DNA of 64,000 nucleotides from CAYQEU01 sp964532005 (lineage in GTDB: Bacteria > Patescibacteriota > Doudnabacteria > UBA920): NCBI GenBank assembly GCA_964532005.1, contig CAZHER010000003.1, positions 36,095 through 100,094 of the forward strand, in the 5' to 3' direction. How positions within the stretch are numbered: position 1 is the stretch's first letter; each line of letters begins with the position of its first letter. The notes below the pieces were generated by a model, which made no database searches, had not been told where the DNA came from, and saw only the letters and a list, made by a program, of their open reading frames with translations. The position numbers and the translations under genes were made by a program. This document shows positions 7,197-15,158 of the stretch, piece by piece.

Positions 7197-7873
7197 TATA
7201 GCTTGTAGGTTCCTTTGGCCTGCTCAATGGTTATTTGACCACCTTCAATTGTCAGCACGCGCTTCCCTATTTTGTTAACTAGATCTGCGGCGTGAGTTGC
7301 CAGAATTACTGTTGTCCCCAGCTTATTGATTTTCATTAAAAGATCTAAAACTTCGTTGGCGTTAACTTCGTCTAAATTCCCTGTAGGTTCGTCTGCCAGA
7401 AGCAAAACCGGTCGGTGAGCTAAAGATCTAGCAATGGCAACGCGCTGCATTTCTCCGCCTGACATTTCATGAGGAAAATTTTGTTGTTTATGAAGCAACC
7501 CAACTAGTTCTAGAATTTTGGGTACATCTTTTTGTATTTTATCTTTTCTATGCCCAGAAACCTCCATCGCGAAAGCAACATTTTCATATGCTGTTAGTCT
7601 AGGAAGAAGTTTCATATCTTGGAACACAATTCCAATTTTTCGTCTGAGGTATGGAAGGTCGCTTTTCCGGACCGTTGACATATCTATATCGTCAATAAGG
7701 ATTTGCCCATCATCCAAACTTTCTTCGCCTATTATGAGTTTCATCAAAGTCGACTTGCCTGCTCCAGACATTCCGACCAAAGAAATAAACTCGCCCTGAT
7801 CGATATTAAGAGAAACATTGTTCAGAGCTTTGCTGTCACCGTAATATTTGGTTACGTTTTTAAAACGAATCAT
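7196..7873 (-). CDS. ftsE: Cell-division ATP-binding protein FtsE
   Basis: 225 residues. ABC ATPase with Walker A GMSGAGKST (about 34-42), Q-loop VFQDMKLLPRLTAYEN, signature MSGGEMQRVAIARSL, Walker B LLLADEPTGNLD and switch histidine in ATHAADL. It acts with FtsX at the division site. The promoter is an extended -10 box TGGTATAAT just upstream, giving a leader of about 13 bases and no evident Shine-Dalgarno. The two genes form a complete ftsEX operon that ends about 3 bases before the rplI promoter. Confidence 0.95.
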   Translation of the reverse strand: MIRFKNVTKYYGDSKALNNVSLNIDQGEFISLVGMSGAGKSTLMKLIIGEESLDDGQILIDDIDMSTVRKSDLPYLRRKIGIVFQDMKLLPRLTAYENVAFAMEVSGHRKDKIQKDVPKILELVGLLHKQQNFPHEMSGGEMQRVAIARSLAHRPVLLLADEPTGNLDEVNANEVLDLLMKINKLGTTVILATHAADLVNKIGKRVLTIEGGQITIEQAKGTYKL

Positions 7874-7892
7874 ATAGTCAATTTGTACATTT

Positions 7893-7901
7893 ATTATACC
7901 A
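7893..7901 (-). promoter_or_regulatory. Extended -10 promoter of ftsEX
   Basis: Minus-strand TGGTATAAT, with the TATAAT at 7893-7898. No good -35 at 17 bases (TGGAAT). The TG dinucleotide would compensate. Confidence 0.6.
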
Positions 7902-7931
7902 TAATTTCTTATAATATTCCAAAAAAGATAT

Positions 7932-7960
7932 TTGCATTTTGTTTTGATACGTGCGACAAT
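7932..7960 (+). promoter_or_regulatory. Likely promoter of the orphan gene at 8030
   Basis: Plus-strand TTGCAT (7932-7937), 17-base spacer, GACAAT (7955-7960). Modest match. Confidence 0.4.
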
Positions 7961-8029
7961 GTAGCCGTTTATACAGAAATTTCCCGAAACGGCCGGGATG
8001 GAATGTCGTGATAATAAAAAGGAGAATTT

Positions 8030-8440
8030 ATGAATAGACTAGGAAGAGTGGCTGTATTAATGCCAAGCCCTAACCCGATGTTTGACCATGATGATTTCAT
8101 GACCCTTCGAGAACTCCTGAACGGCGTTCTTGGTCAGGAAAAAGTCATTTACAGCGAAGCAGAATATGGGACGGTTGGTTCTGTATTCGAGAGTAGGGCT
8201 GAGGATATAGATTCGGCGATCTTTCTCCTACCTGGAGATATAGGCTACGAGTATCTTTCCAGCGTTACAGCGGCACAGGTATTCGGCAACAAAACCAAGA
8301 TTTTGTTTTCTCTTACGCCGGTTTTGGGTGATACACGAGGCAAAGCATTTACGGTGTTTCGCTACCATAAATACCGGAAACATTTTTTGCGGCTGAAAAA
8401 AAAGATCGAAAGGTTTTTGTTTCGAGCCGAGTTCGATTAG
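8030..8440 (+). CDS. Uncharacterised 136-residue protein
   Basis: Not recognised. It starts with a hydrophobic strand (RVAVLMPSPNPMF), has alternating strand/helix segments such as SAIFLLPGDIGYEYL and KTKILFSLTPVLG that suggest an alpha/beta Rossmann-like fold, and ends in a basic helix (HKYRKHFLRLKKKIERFLF). No membrane segment or signal peptide. ATG at 8030 has a clear AAGGAG 6 bases upstream. It stands alone on the plus strand between ftsEX and prfB, with its own promoter and a bidirectional terminator. GC is slightly higher than in neighbours. The final basic helix could bind nucleic acid, which is inference only. Confidence 0.6.
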   Translation: MNRLGRVAVLMPSPNPMFDHDDFMTLRELLNGVLGQEKVIYSEAEYGTVGSVFESRAEDIDSAIFLLPGDIGYEYLSSVTAAQVFGNKTKILFSLTPVLGDTRGKAFTVFRYHKYRKHFLRLKKKIERFLFRAEFD

Positions 8441-8456
8441 CTTACCCAGGTCATGT

Positions 8457-8499
8457 AAAAAAATCGCGATTGGTCCCACAATGCCAGTCGCGATTTTTT
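8457..8499. terminator. Bidirectional terminator between convergent genes
   Basis: AAAAAATCGCGATTGG and CCAGTCGCGATTTTTT form a long stem (one mismatch) with an A-run and a T-run, serving the gene at 8030 (+) and prfB (-). Confidence 0.9.
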
Positions 8500-8503
8500 A
8501 ATT

Positions 8504-9595
8504 TTATTTTGCTGACATTTCTAAATATTTTTCAACAAAATCATCTATTTCACCATTGAGTATTTTTTCAGGGTCACTGTCTTCGAAATTGGTTCTGTGG
8601 TCTTTTACCATTTTATATGGATGTAGGACATAGCTTCTTATTTGATTTCCCCATTCTGCCGACTTAAACTCCCCTCTAAGCTCGTTTTTTTCTTCTGCAA
8701 CTTTTTGGTCTTCTAGAGCTTGAAGTTTAGCTGATAATATTTTTAATGCCAGTTCTTTATTTTGATGTTGGCTTCTTTCATTCTGTATGCTCACTTTTAG
8801 TCCAGTTGGGATGTGTGTGATACGGATTGCTGAGTAAGTTGTATTAACACTCTGACCTCCGTGTCCGGAAGAAGTATTTGCCTCAATTTTTAAATCCTTC
8901 GGATCTAGCTTAATTTGTTCTTGTTCTTCAAGTTCCGGTAGAAGCTCCAATAATGCAAAAGAAGTTTCCCTTGTATGAGCAGGATTAAATGGGCTTTGTC
9001 TGACTAGTCTATGCACGCCCATTTCGCTTTTGAATAATCCATAAGCGTAAGGGCCCTTAACTGATACCATAACCGATTTAACCCCAGCATCCGTACCTTT
9101 GCTCATCTCAACAATCTCAGTTTTAAAACCTCGGCGTTCTGAAAATCTTAAATACATCCGGAGGAGTATTTCAGTCCAATCTTGGGCGTCCACCCCACCT
9201 GCGCCGGCATGCAGGGCAAAAATTGCATTGTGGTCGTCATACTTTTTTGAGAGCAGTGCAATGAACCTATTTTTTCTATACCTTTCTTCTATTTCTTCGG
9301 TTTGCTTGGTTAAATATGCAACAGTTTCTTCTGATTCGTCAGTATTAGTTCGAACCATTTCTAGTAGTTCAGCAGCAGAATTTTCCAAGTCTGCCCAAAA
9401 ATCAACGAAACTTTTGGTTTGGGTATATTCTTGACTTATTTTTTGAGCTGTTTCATTGTCATCCCAAAATTTTGGAACTTGCATTTTTTCAGATAATTCT
9501 AAAATCCTTTGTTCTTTTTGGTGAAGATTCAAATGTACTTTTAAAGACGTTATTTTTTCAGATATGTTTTCTAGTCTGCTGATTAAGGGGTTCAT
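8504..9595 (-). CDS. prfB: Peptide chain release factor 2
   Basis: 363 residues. Reads UGA and UAA stops and hydrolyses peptidyl-tRNA. The RF2 recognition tripeptide SPF is at 201-203 and the catalytic GGQ at 246-248 (SSGHGGQSVN). The N-terminal coiled coil spans about 5-110. It is one uninterrupted frame: the +1 programmed frameshift site that autoregulates RF2 in E. coli near codon 25 is absent; the homologous region reads through without a UGA. At least one gene here (the TPR protein) ends in UGA, so RF2 is needed and UGA is not recoded. Confidence 0.95.
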   Translation of the reverse strand: MNPLISRLENISEKITSLKVHLNLHQKEQRILELSEKMQVPKFWDDNETAQKISQEYTQTKSFVDFWADLENSAAELLEMVRTNTDESEETVAYLTKQTEEIEERYRKNRFIALLSKKYDDHNAIFALHAGAGGVDAQDWTEILLRMYLRFSERRGFKTEIVEMSKGTDAGVKSVMVSVKGPYAYGLFKSEMGVHRLVRQSPFNPAHTRETSFALLELLPELEEQEQIKLDPKDLKIEANTSSGHGGQSVNTTYSAIRITHIPTGLKVSIQNERSQHQNKELALKILSAKLQALEDQKVAEEKNELRGEFKSAEWGNQIRSYVLHPYKMVKDHRTNFEDSDPEKILNGEIDDFVEKYLEMSAK

Positions 9596-9619
9596 TGGAA
9601 TTGTTATTTTATGAATTTG

Positions 9620-10246
9620 CTATCCTCCGCCAAACAAGTCTTTTAGTCTTCTCCCCCATCCTTTCTTGGCGCTCGTTTTGGGCCTGTCGTCTATTTGTTT
9701 TTGAGTGAGGTGGTCGCGTCTGTCCGAATGTTGATCAGGTTTTATCTGTCCCGATTGAATCATGTCTCTGTACTTCTGGAGCATTCGTTCTGTTTCTGGG
9801 TTCTTTGGTTGCGAGTTTTCCATTTTCCAGTCTTGGATGGGAAATTTGAATCCGGTTTTTTCAAAAATCAGTTTTTCTACTTCGGACAGCACAGGCAGCA
9901 CTCGATTTTGGTCTATGTGGTAACGTTTGTCAAACTCATTGTTTATTTCCTCAACAACTAATTCGTATGATTTATTTTCAAAATAGACCTTTTTTAAAAT
10001 TTCAAAGTTCCGCCTACTGAGTTCGTTGTTCTCAACAACCTCTTTTTCAATTTTTTCCATCGCTCTCTCAAAATCTATATGGTTGTTGTATTCTTGCTCG
10101 GGAGAGTGAGATATATCTATGTCGCCAATTAGTTTTTTGCGATCCTTTTCGTTTTCAGGTAACGGTACAAAAATATCTGGATCCAACTTGTCATCTGGCT
10201 CAGGTACTAGTTCCCATGGTTCTTTAGGTTTGTCGATTTCGTTCAT
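9620..10246 (-). CDS. Uncharacterised charged protein
   Basis: 208 residues, not recognised. Highly acidic N-terminal third (EPWELVPEPDDKLDPD), a predicted helical middle (about 55-130, ending VLPVLSEVEKLIFEKTGF), and a basic C-terminus (SAKKGWGRRLKDLFGGG). No membrane segment or signal peptide, so probably cytoplasmic. It lies 5 bases downstream of folA and 24 bases before prfB on the same strand, suggesting cotranscription with the nucleotide genes. A role in that pathway is not shown by the sequence. Confidence 0.65.
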   Translation of the reverse strand: MNEIDKPKEPWELVPEPDDKLDPDIFVPLPENEKDRKKLIGDIDISHSPEQEYNNHIDFERAMEKIEKEVVENNELSRRNFEILKKVYFENKSYELVVEEINNEFDKRYHIDQNRVLPVLSEVEKLIFEKTGFKFPIQDWKMENSQPKNPETERMLQKYRDMIQSGQIKPDQHSDRRDHLTQKQIDDRPKTSAKKGWGRRLKDLFGGG

Positions 10247-10251
10247 GGTTG

Positions 10252-10737
10252 TTATTTATTACGAATATAGGTTGCGTAGGTATATTCTTCGTGGGGTTCT
10301 TCTTCAATTTTGGTCCAGTCATTTTCAAAATCAACTTCTGGGAAAAATGCGTCACCAGGGTATTCGCCGTGTACATGCGTCATATACATTTTGTCGGCTT
10401 TATTTAAAAATTGGGCGTACATCTGTGCACCACCGATTATATAAATATCTTCACTTTTCATTGCTTCAATTGCTTCTTCCGGACTTTTGAAAACCAAAAC
10501 TCCCGTTGGGTAATCTTCAGGTTTATAATTTCTGGTAACCACAATATTTTTTCTGTTCGGTAGAGGTTTCCCTAAGCGCTTAAAAATGGAGTCGTAGGTT
10601 TTGCGGCCCATTAGTACAGTTTTTCCCGTTGTAATTTTTTTAAAATGTTTTAAGTCATCAGGAAAATTCCAAGGCAGGTCATTGTCACCACCAATCACTC
10701 TGTTTTTTGCTACGGCAACTGGCCCTAGAATTATCAT
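10252..10737 (-). CDS. folA: Dihydrofolate reductase
   Basis: 161 residues, normal length. Reduces the dihydrofolate produced by ThyA. Motifs: GPVAVAKNRVIGGDNDLPW at the N-terminus, the catalytic acidic residue in FPDDLKHFK, the NADPH motif MGRKTYDSI, IIGGAQMYAQFL and the C-terminal PGDAFFPEVD. Its ATG overlaps the thyA stop as ATGA, so the two are translationally coupled, as in many bacteria. Confidence 0.95.
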   Translation of the reverse strand: MIILGPVAVAKNRVIGGDNDLPWNFPDDLKHFKKITTGKTVLMGRKTYDSIFKRLGKPLPNRKNIVVTRNYKPEDYPTGVLVFKSPEEAIEAMKSEDIYIIGGAQMYAQFLNKADKMYMTHVHGEYPGDAFFPEVDFENDWTKIEEEPHEEYTYATYIRNK

Positions 10738-11573
10738 ATTGCAATAGGAGCTTTAATTCCGGGATGAGGATCATATCCTTCTAGAGTAAAATCTTCGAAA
10801 TTGAATTCAAAGATATCTTTAACTTCTGGGTTAATTTTCATTTTCGGCATTGGTCTTGAATCACGGCTAAGTTGTAAGTTAACTTGCTCAATATGGTTAT
10901 TGTAAATATGAGCGTCGCCAAAGGTATGGACAAAGTCTCCAAGCTCACAACCAGTTACTTGAGCCATCATCATGGTTAATAAGGCGTAAGATGCAATATT
11001 AAAAGGAACTCCCAAAAACACATCCGCGCTTCGTTGGTATAGCTGGCAAGATAGTTTGTTGTTAGCAACATAAAATTGAAACATGGTATGGCAAGGTGGC
11101 GGAGCGGTTTTTTTGCCTTTGATCAAAGTTTGCAAGTCCCCCACATTCCAGCCAGAAACAATTATGCGTCTTGTGTCGGGATTGTTTTTAATTAGATCAA
11201 CCGCATTAGCAATTTGGTTTATTTTAATTCCGTCTTTACCTTCCCAGGCAGTCCACTGTTTGCCGTAAATTGGGCCAAGGTCGCCATTCTCATCAGCCCA
11301 CTCGTCCCAGATTGTAACGCCGTGTTCGTTTAGCCACTTGATATTAGTATCGCCTTTCAAAAACCAAAGCAATTCATAGATAATGGATTTTAGGTGGACC
11401 TTCTTGGTGGTAATTAAAGGGAAGCCTCCAGCCAAGTTGAACCTCATTTGATATCCAAAAATGCTTCTTGTGCCTGTGCCGGTACGGTCTTCTTTGCCTG
11501 TACCATTCTCCATAATATATCTAAGCAGTTTTTGATACTGGATGTCGGTTGAGTTTTGGATTTGTTCTGTCAT
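10734..11573 (-). CDS. thyA: Thymidylate synthase
   Basis: 279 residues. Methylates dUMP to dTMP with methylene-tetrahydrofolate. Motifs: DRTGTGTRSIFG (phosphate arginine), catalytic cysteine in PPPCHTMFQFYV, RSADVFLGVPFNIASYA, and the C-terminal closure PHPGIKAPIAI. Classical ThyA, not flavin-dependent ThyX. Part of the dcd-kinase-tmk-thyA-folA run. Confidence 0.97.
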   Translation of the reverse strand: MTEQIQNSTDIQYQKLLRYIMENGTGKEDRTGTGTRSIFGYQMRFNLAGGFPLITTKKVHLKSIIYELLWFLKGDTNIKWLNEHGVTIWDEWADENGDLGPIYGKQWTAWEGKDGIKINQIANAVDLIKNNPDTRRIIVSGWNVGDLQTLIKGKKTAPPPCHTMFQFYVANNKLSCQLYQRSADVFLGVPFNIASYALLTMMMAQVTGCELGDFVHTFGDAHIYNNHIEQVNLQLSRDSRPMPKMKINPEVKDIFEFNFEDFTLEGYDPHPGIKAPIAI

Positions 11574-11616
11574 GACTTTAGTTTTAATAATATATTTTGT
11601 AGCTGCCCTACCATTT

Positions 11617-12309
11617 TTATGCAGGAAAGTCTTTTAATGCAATTCGTCTGACGTATTCCCAAATTTGGTTATGGACTTCTTTCGGAGTTAACATCTCCCC
11701 TCCATTAGCGCATTCTACCAAGCGCGTGTTTGGAAATAAAGAAGCTATTTCTAGATATACTTTTTCTGCATTACGAAGATGTTTAATATCTGTTTCATGA
11801 ATGTCGGTTTTCTTACCTCTATTTTTTACCCTGGACTGCCCTACTTTAGCTGGTACATGAAGAATAATATTAAGATCAGGCTTCGGAATCCCGAATATGT
11901 TGTACTCTAAGTTATTAAGCCACTTAAAAAATTTTAGCCTCTCTGTTCTATCAGCAATTTTACCTCCCTGATGTCCGGCGTTGGCAGTGACGTATCTGTT
12001 GGAAATTACAACTTTTCCCTCAGCCAGCCAGTCGTGTAGTTGTTTGCTTGCGTCTAAGCGGTCAACTGCATAAAAAATTGAAGACGCGCTCGGATTCAAC
12101 TGTCCGTATTTACCAGAAAGATACTCTTCTAAAGGACCAGCGGACTTTGAGCCGTATTTAGGAAAATCAGCAACCTCAACATTATAGCCCTGTTCCCTTA
12201 AGGTCTCCGTTAAGAGTTGGGTTTGGGTAGTTTTGCCAGCACCATCAGTTCCGTCTAAAACGATAAGTTTGCCCCGCTGTTTAGTTCTTTTTTTTACTGC
12301 TTTAGCCAT
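11617..12309 (-). CDS. tmk: Thymidylate kinase
   Basis: 230 residues. Phosphorylates dTMP to dTDP. P-loop DGTDGAGKTTQ at about 19-29, FYAVDRLDASKQL, the nucleoside motif SNRYVTANAGHQG, and the lid NRGKKTDIHE. About 20 residues longer than E. coli Tmk, including a basic N-terminus (AKAVKKRTKQRGK). The start overlaps the preceding kinase gene by 8 bases. Placement before thyA completes the step from dTMP. Confidence 0.93.
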   Translation of the reverse strand: MAKAVKKRTKQRGKLIVLDGTDGAGKTTQTQLLTETLREQGYNVEVADFPKYGSKSAGPLEEYLSGKYGQLNPSASSIFYAVDRLDASKQLHDWLAEGKVVISNRYVTANAGHQGGKIADRTERLKFFKWLNNLEYNIFGIPKPDLNIILHVPAKVGQSRVKNRGKKTDIHETDIKHLRNAEKVYLEIASLFPNTRLVECANGGEMLTPKEVHNQIWEYVRRIALKDFPA

Positions 12310-12856
12310 AATTTTCTGCTGTTAATATATCTTCAACCTTTTGGTATAAATTCTCTAGGTCACCAATGTTGTTTATTTTATAATTGGCTTGCTGGCCAAG
12401 TCCGGCTATGCCTGTTTCGGTTGGTTCTGCTTGTTCTATTTTCAAGAAATCTTCGAAACTATTTTCCTGGTCATCAACTTTTTCTTTGCGCTGCTTAGAT
12501 CGTTCATAACGGATTTCGGGCGTAGCAGTAATATAAATAATTTTGCCGCCGAAGCGTTTTACTATGTCTAGCTCTTCCTGGAATCTTATTCCTTGTACAA
12601 CCTGCAGGGGCTCTGTAGCTTGCGCAAGCCTTTTCGCTACGGCGTTTCCTACAGTGTGGGTTCCAAAAACTTTTCTTAGCGCCATTCCTAGGTCTATTTC
12701 ATTACGGCGCGAAATTTCTAAACCCAAAACATTCAGTATTTCATCTAGTATATGGCTTTGTCGAATATGAAATGCGCCGTGCTTGGCTTGAAGATAATCT
12801 GCTATTGTATCCTTTCCGGAAAATTGTTCCCCGACAATACCAAGTAAGAGTTTCAT
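12302..12856 (-). CDS. P-loop kinase of the dephospho-CoA kinase-like / dNMP kinase type
   Basis: 184 residues. P-loop VGEQFSGKDTIADYL at about 8-22, LVLEISRR-type helical segment, VVQGIRFQEEL and the lid-like RYERSKQRKEKVDDQ. The pattern resembles the archaeal UPF0200/dephospho-CoA-kinase-like family and phage-type deoxynucleoside monophosphate kinases rather than true CoaE. The context between dcd and tmk makes a deoxynucleotide monophosphate kinase the better guess, which is inference. It follows dcd by 5 bases and overlaps tmk by 8. Confidence 0.7.
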   Translation of the reverse strand: MKLLLGIVGEQFSGKDTIADYLQAKHGAFHIRQSHILDEILNVLGLEISRRNEIDLGMALRKVFGTHTVGNAVAKRLAQATEPLQVVQGIRFQEELDIVKRFGGKIIYITATPEIRYERSKQRKEKVDDQENSFEDFLKIEQAEPTETGIAGLGQQANYKINNIGDLENLYQKVEDILTAENYG

Positions 12857-12861
12857 AAATC

Positions 12862-13452
12862 TTATTCAAAGTTAATCCACTCGTTGTTGTTCAGAAAGTT
12901 TTTGTAGTATTGGCTGGGTTGAGGTTTGTCCGCTCCATAGTATTTGCTGTTTAATCCATCTTTTCCGTAAGGCTTGTCTACCTCACTTGAAAGTTTTACA
13001 AAAGCAACTTGAGCAATCGGCATTTTGTAATAAAGTTTAAGAGGAAGATTTGCCAGGTTGTGAAACTCCAAAGTGATTTTTAAAGTATTTCCTGGGTCTA
13101 TATATCCTGCTGTTGCATGGACTACCAAGCCCATACGGGCTAAAGACGACTTTCCGTTTAATTGAGCCACCATGTTATGAGGTACAGAAACAGTTTCATA
13201 CGTTATGCCCAATGCAAATTCTCCCGGGTGCAGAACGAACTGTCTATCTTTGTTGATGGTAACTTTTTCCATCATTTCATCTATGTTTTCTTTTGGATCA
13301 ATACAGACATTTTGAGTAGATTTGAAGATCAAAAAGTCAGCCCCTAAATGCAAATCTATGCTGGCGGGCTGGATTGAATTTGGAAACAATGGCTCTACTT
13401 TTATCTCCCCTGTTTCTAGGGATTTTTTCATGTCTCGGTCGGAAAGGATCAT
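12862..13452 (-). CDS. dcd: dCTP deaminase, probably dUMP-forming
   Basis: 196 residues. Trimeric dUTPase-fold enzyme. GKSSLARMGLVVHATAGYID carries the active-site serine/arginine, and the catalytic glutamate is in ITLEFHN. Two features match the bifunctional deaminase-dUTPase form (as in mycobacteria and Methanocaldococcus) rather than E. coli Dcd: TAGYIDPG in place of TAHRIDPG, and the C-terminal PYGKDGLNSKYYGADKPQPS. It would then give dUMP directly for ThyA, without free dUTP; no separate dut gene is seen here. First gene of the operon. Confidence 0.88.
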   Translation of the reverse strand: MILSDRDMKKSLETGEIKVEPLFPNSIQPASIDLHLGADFLIFKSTQNVCIDPKENIDEMMEKVTINKDRQFVLHPGEFALGITYETVSVPHNMVAQLNGKSSLARMGLVVHATAGYIDPGNTLKITLEFHNLANLPLKLYYKMPIAQVAFVKLSSEVDKPYGKDGLNSKYYGADKPQPSQYYKNFLNNNEWINFE

Positions 13453-13503
13453 GCTTGATTTTTGTATATTATTTATTAAGATTTTACATTTCTGCTAGAT
13501 TTA

Positions 13504-13532
13504 ATTCTACTATCATTTTGCTGCTTTTACAA
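13504..13532 (-). promoter_or_regulatory. Promoter of the deoxynucleotide operon
   Basis: Minus strand TTGTAA (13527-13532), 17-base spacer, TAGAAT (13504-13509). Leader of about 45 bases before dcd. Confidence 0.6.
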
Positions 13533-13592
13533 AATCGTCATAGTTTAGGCCGTATTGACTATTATTATTAAATATTGCGTAATATATTTTTA

Positions 13593-13652
13593 AAAAAACA
13601 GCTCGACGTGGTCTTTCTTGGCATTGTGGTGCCGCAAAATTTTACGTCGAGC
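13593..13652 (-). terminator. Terminator of the coiled-coil gene
   Basis: Perfect 9-base arms GCTCGACGT (13601-13609) and ACGTCGAGC (13644-13652), enclosing an inner GGCA/TGCC hairpin, with seven Ts on the minus strand beyond 13601. Confidence 0.85.
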
Positions 13653-13680
13653 GTCAGAGTGTTTAGGAGGGATTGAATTT

Positions 13681-14271
13681 TCATTTCACATCCCCCCTTT
13701 TTCGAAGTTGTTTGGAAATTTGGTGATCGAAGTCCTGTATGTACTTCTTCCGAAGTTCATATACGCGGCGGACTTCAGCTTTTTTGTGAAGCTGCTGAAG
13801 CCTTCTGCGAAGCTGTTCGGCTTCTTGTACATCGGGGTCAAGGCATAGCCTGAACATCTCCTGAATTTCACGCTGTTCCTGAGTGTAGCTTTGCAACGCA
13901 TCCGATATAGCCAGGCTCGTAGCGCTTGTTTCTGCTTGCATCCCAGACTCACCTCTTTTAGTGAGCGCTGACTTGCCTTCTGATGCATAAGCCAGAATCA
14001 GGATCAGCGTATTTTCATCCGGCTCAATACCTTCCTCTTTGGAAACACGGAAGTGCTCCATCAGGTCAGTGCGAGCAATTTCCGTACCACGGGCATCGAG
14101 TGAGTCAAATCTCCGCCGCAATTCTGTTCCAGTCTCCTCATTGCCAACTCTTTCGAGTCGACGAGAGATGTTGTTATCCAGCTGGACTAGGTCCAGCTCT
14201 TTTAAATTGTTTCCTAGATTTTCCAAAACCTTTTTAGTCCCCCTACCTATTTGTTCCTGCCAAAGCCCCAT
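13681..14271 (-). CDS. Uncharacterised coiled-coil protein
   Basis: 196 residues, not recognised. Rich in Glu/Arg/Leu/Gln; helical throughout, with likely coiled coils at about 10-60 (NLKELDLVQLDNNISRRLER) and 145-195 (AEQLRRRLQQLHKKAEVRRV). No membrane segment, no cysteine pairs. It stands alone: own TTGAAT-17-CATAAT promoter with an expected leader of only about 8 bases, and own terminator. No Shine-Dalgarno. Structural or adaptor role possible but unsupported. Confidence 0.6.
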   Translation of the reverse strand: MGLWQEQIGRGTKKVLENLGNNLKELDLVQLDNNISRRLERVGNEETGTELRRRFDSLDARGTEIARTDLMEHFRVSKEEGIEPDENTLILILAYASEGKSALTKRGESGMQAETSATSLAISDALQSYTQEQREIQEMFRLCLDPDVQEAEQLRRRLQQLHKKAEVRRVYELRKKYIQDFDHQISKQLRKRGDVK

Positions 14272-14285
14272 GCTTTTAGCTAAGT

Positions 14286-14314
14286 ATTATGCCTTATTAA
14301 AAAGAAAAATTCAA
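14286..14314 (-). promoter_or_regulatory. Promoter of the coiled-coil gene
   Basis: Minus strand TTGAAT (14309-14314), 17-base spacer, CATAAT (14286-14291); start codon 15 bases beyond, so a nearly leaderless message. Confidence 0.6.
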
Positions 14315-14346
14315 TAGCGCGACTTGTATGCTGCTAATAATGCGTT

Positions 14347-14374
14347 AAAATAAAACCCCCTCTTGGTGAGGGGG
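14347..14374 (-). terminator. Terminator after rplA
   Basis: CCCCCTC (14356-14362), 5-base loop, GAGGGGG (14368-14374); on the minus strand followed by TTTTATTTT. Confidence 0.88.
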
Positions 14375-14412
14375 CGAGAAACTTTGACAGTTTTAATAGA
14401 ATTTATTGCGGT

Positions 14413-15096
14413 TTACATTTTAACTTTTATGCCAGGTCCCATCGTAGCATTGATAGTAATACCAGCAATAAACTGCTTCTTTACAGCAGCAGGCTTGTTT
14501 TGCATAAGGGCATCGTAAAAAGCTTTTAAATTTTCAACGAGTTTTGCTGAATCAAAATCGGTTTTTCCTATGGTTAGATGAACATTTCCAGAATCATCAT
14601 TTTTAAAGTTAACTTTACCACCAGCTATTTCCTTAATTGCCACTGCAATATTGTCGGATACAGTACCGGTTTTAGGATTAGGCATCAGACCTCTGGTTCC
14701 TAAGACTTTTGCAATTTGAGCAAGTTTGGCCATCATTGCAGGTTCGGCTACAGCAACATCAAAATCGGTTTTTCCAGTCTCTTTAATTTCTTTAATCAGC
14801 TCTTCCCCGCCAACAATGCTGGCACCAGCAGATTTTGCATCGGCTTCTTTGCCTTCGGTAACGAAAGCCGCAATTTTTTTAGTTTTTCCAGTACCGTGGG
14901 GCAAGGTTACTGTACCCCGAATGGCTTGGTCAGTTTTCTTAGCTTCAATGTTAGTGCGAACATGTACCTCAACCGAGCCAGTGAATTTGGTTGTGGCAGT
15001 TTTTTTTGCCAGCTCTACAGCTTCGGTTATGGGGTAAATAGTTTCCTTATTTACCAACTCAAGGCCGGCTTTCAGGCGTTTAGATTGTTTTGACAT
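14413..15096 (-). CDS. rplA: Ribosomal protein L1
   Basis: 227 residues. The start at 15096 (MSKQSKRLKAG) is preferred over an in-frame ATG 54 bases upstream because it follows AAAGGA at 7 bases and matches the family N-terminus; the upstream stretch is the structured leader. Motifs: GTVTLPHGTGKTKKIAAF, the RNA-contact segment GTRGLMPNPKTGTV, GKVNFKNDDSGNVH, and the C-terminal ATMGPGIKVK. L1 binds 23S rRNA at the stalk and is a classical translational repressor of the L11-L1 operon. It is separated from rplK by a slipin gene. Confidence 0.96.
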   Translation of the reverse strand: MSKQSKRLKAGLELVNKETIYPITEAVELAKKTATTKFTGSVEVHVRTNIEAKKTDQAIRGTVTLPHGTGKTKKIAAFVTEGKEADAKSAGASIVGGEELIKEIKETGKTDFDVAVAEPAMMAKLAQIAKVLGTRGLMPNPKTGTVSDNIAVAIKEIAGGKVNFKNDDSGNVHLTIGKTDFDSAKLVENLKAFYDALMQNKPAAVKKQFIAGITINATMGPGIKVKM

Positions 15097-15108
15097 AGTT
15101 GTCCTTTC

Positions 15109-15150
15109 GTGGTGCAAACCGTGCGGGTTAATTGGCCCGGCGCGTCCCAC
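15109..15150 (-). promoter_or_regulatory. Structured leader before rplA (candidate L1 operator)
   Basis: Between the slipin stop and rplA, GTGG (15150-15147) and CCAC (15112-15109) enclose CGGG-ccaattaa-CCCG. GC-rich in an AT-rich setting. L1 autogenous control through such leaders is established in other bacteria; this site is inferred from position and structure only. Confidence 0.4.
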
Positions 15151-15158
15151 AAATTAAT

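Noticed and set aside
9520..9595. Programmed +1 frameshift in prfB
   Set aside because: The reading frame is continuous through the homologous region, and the shifted frame with TGA is closed upstream by TAA.
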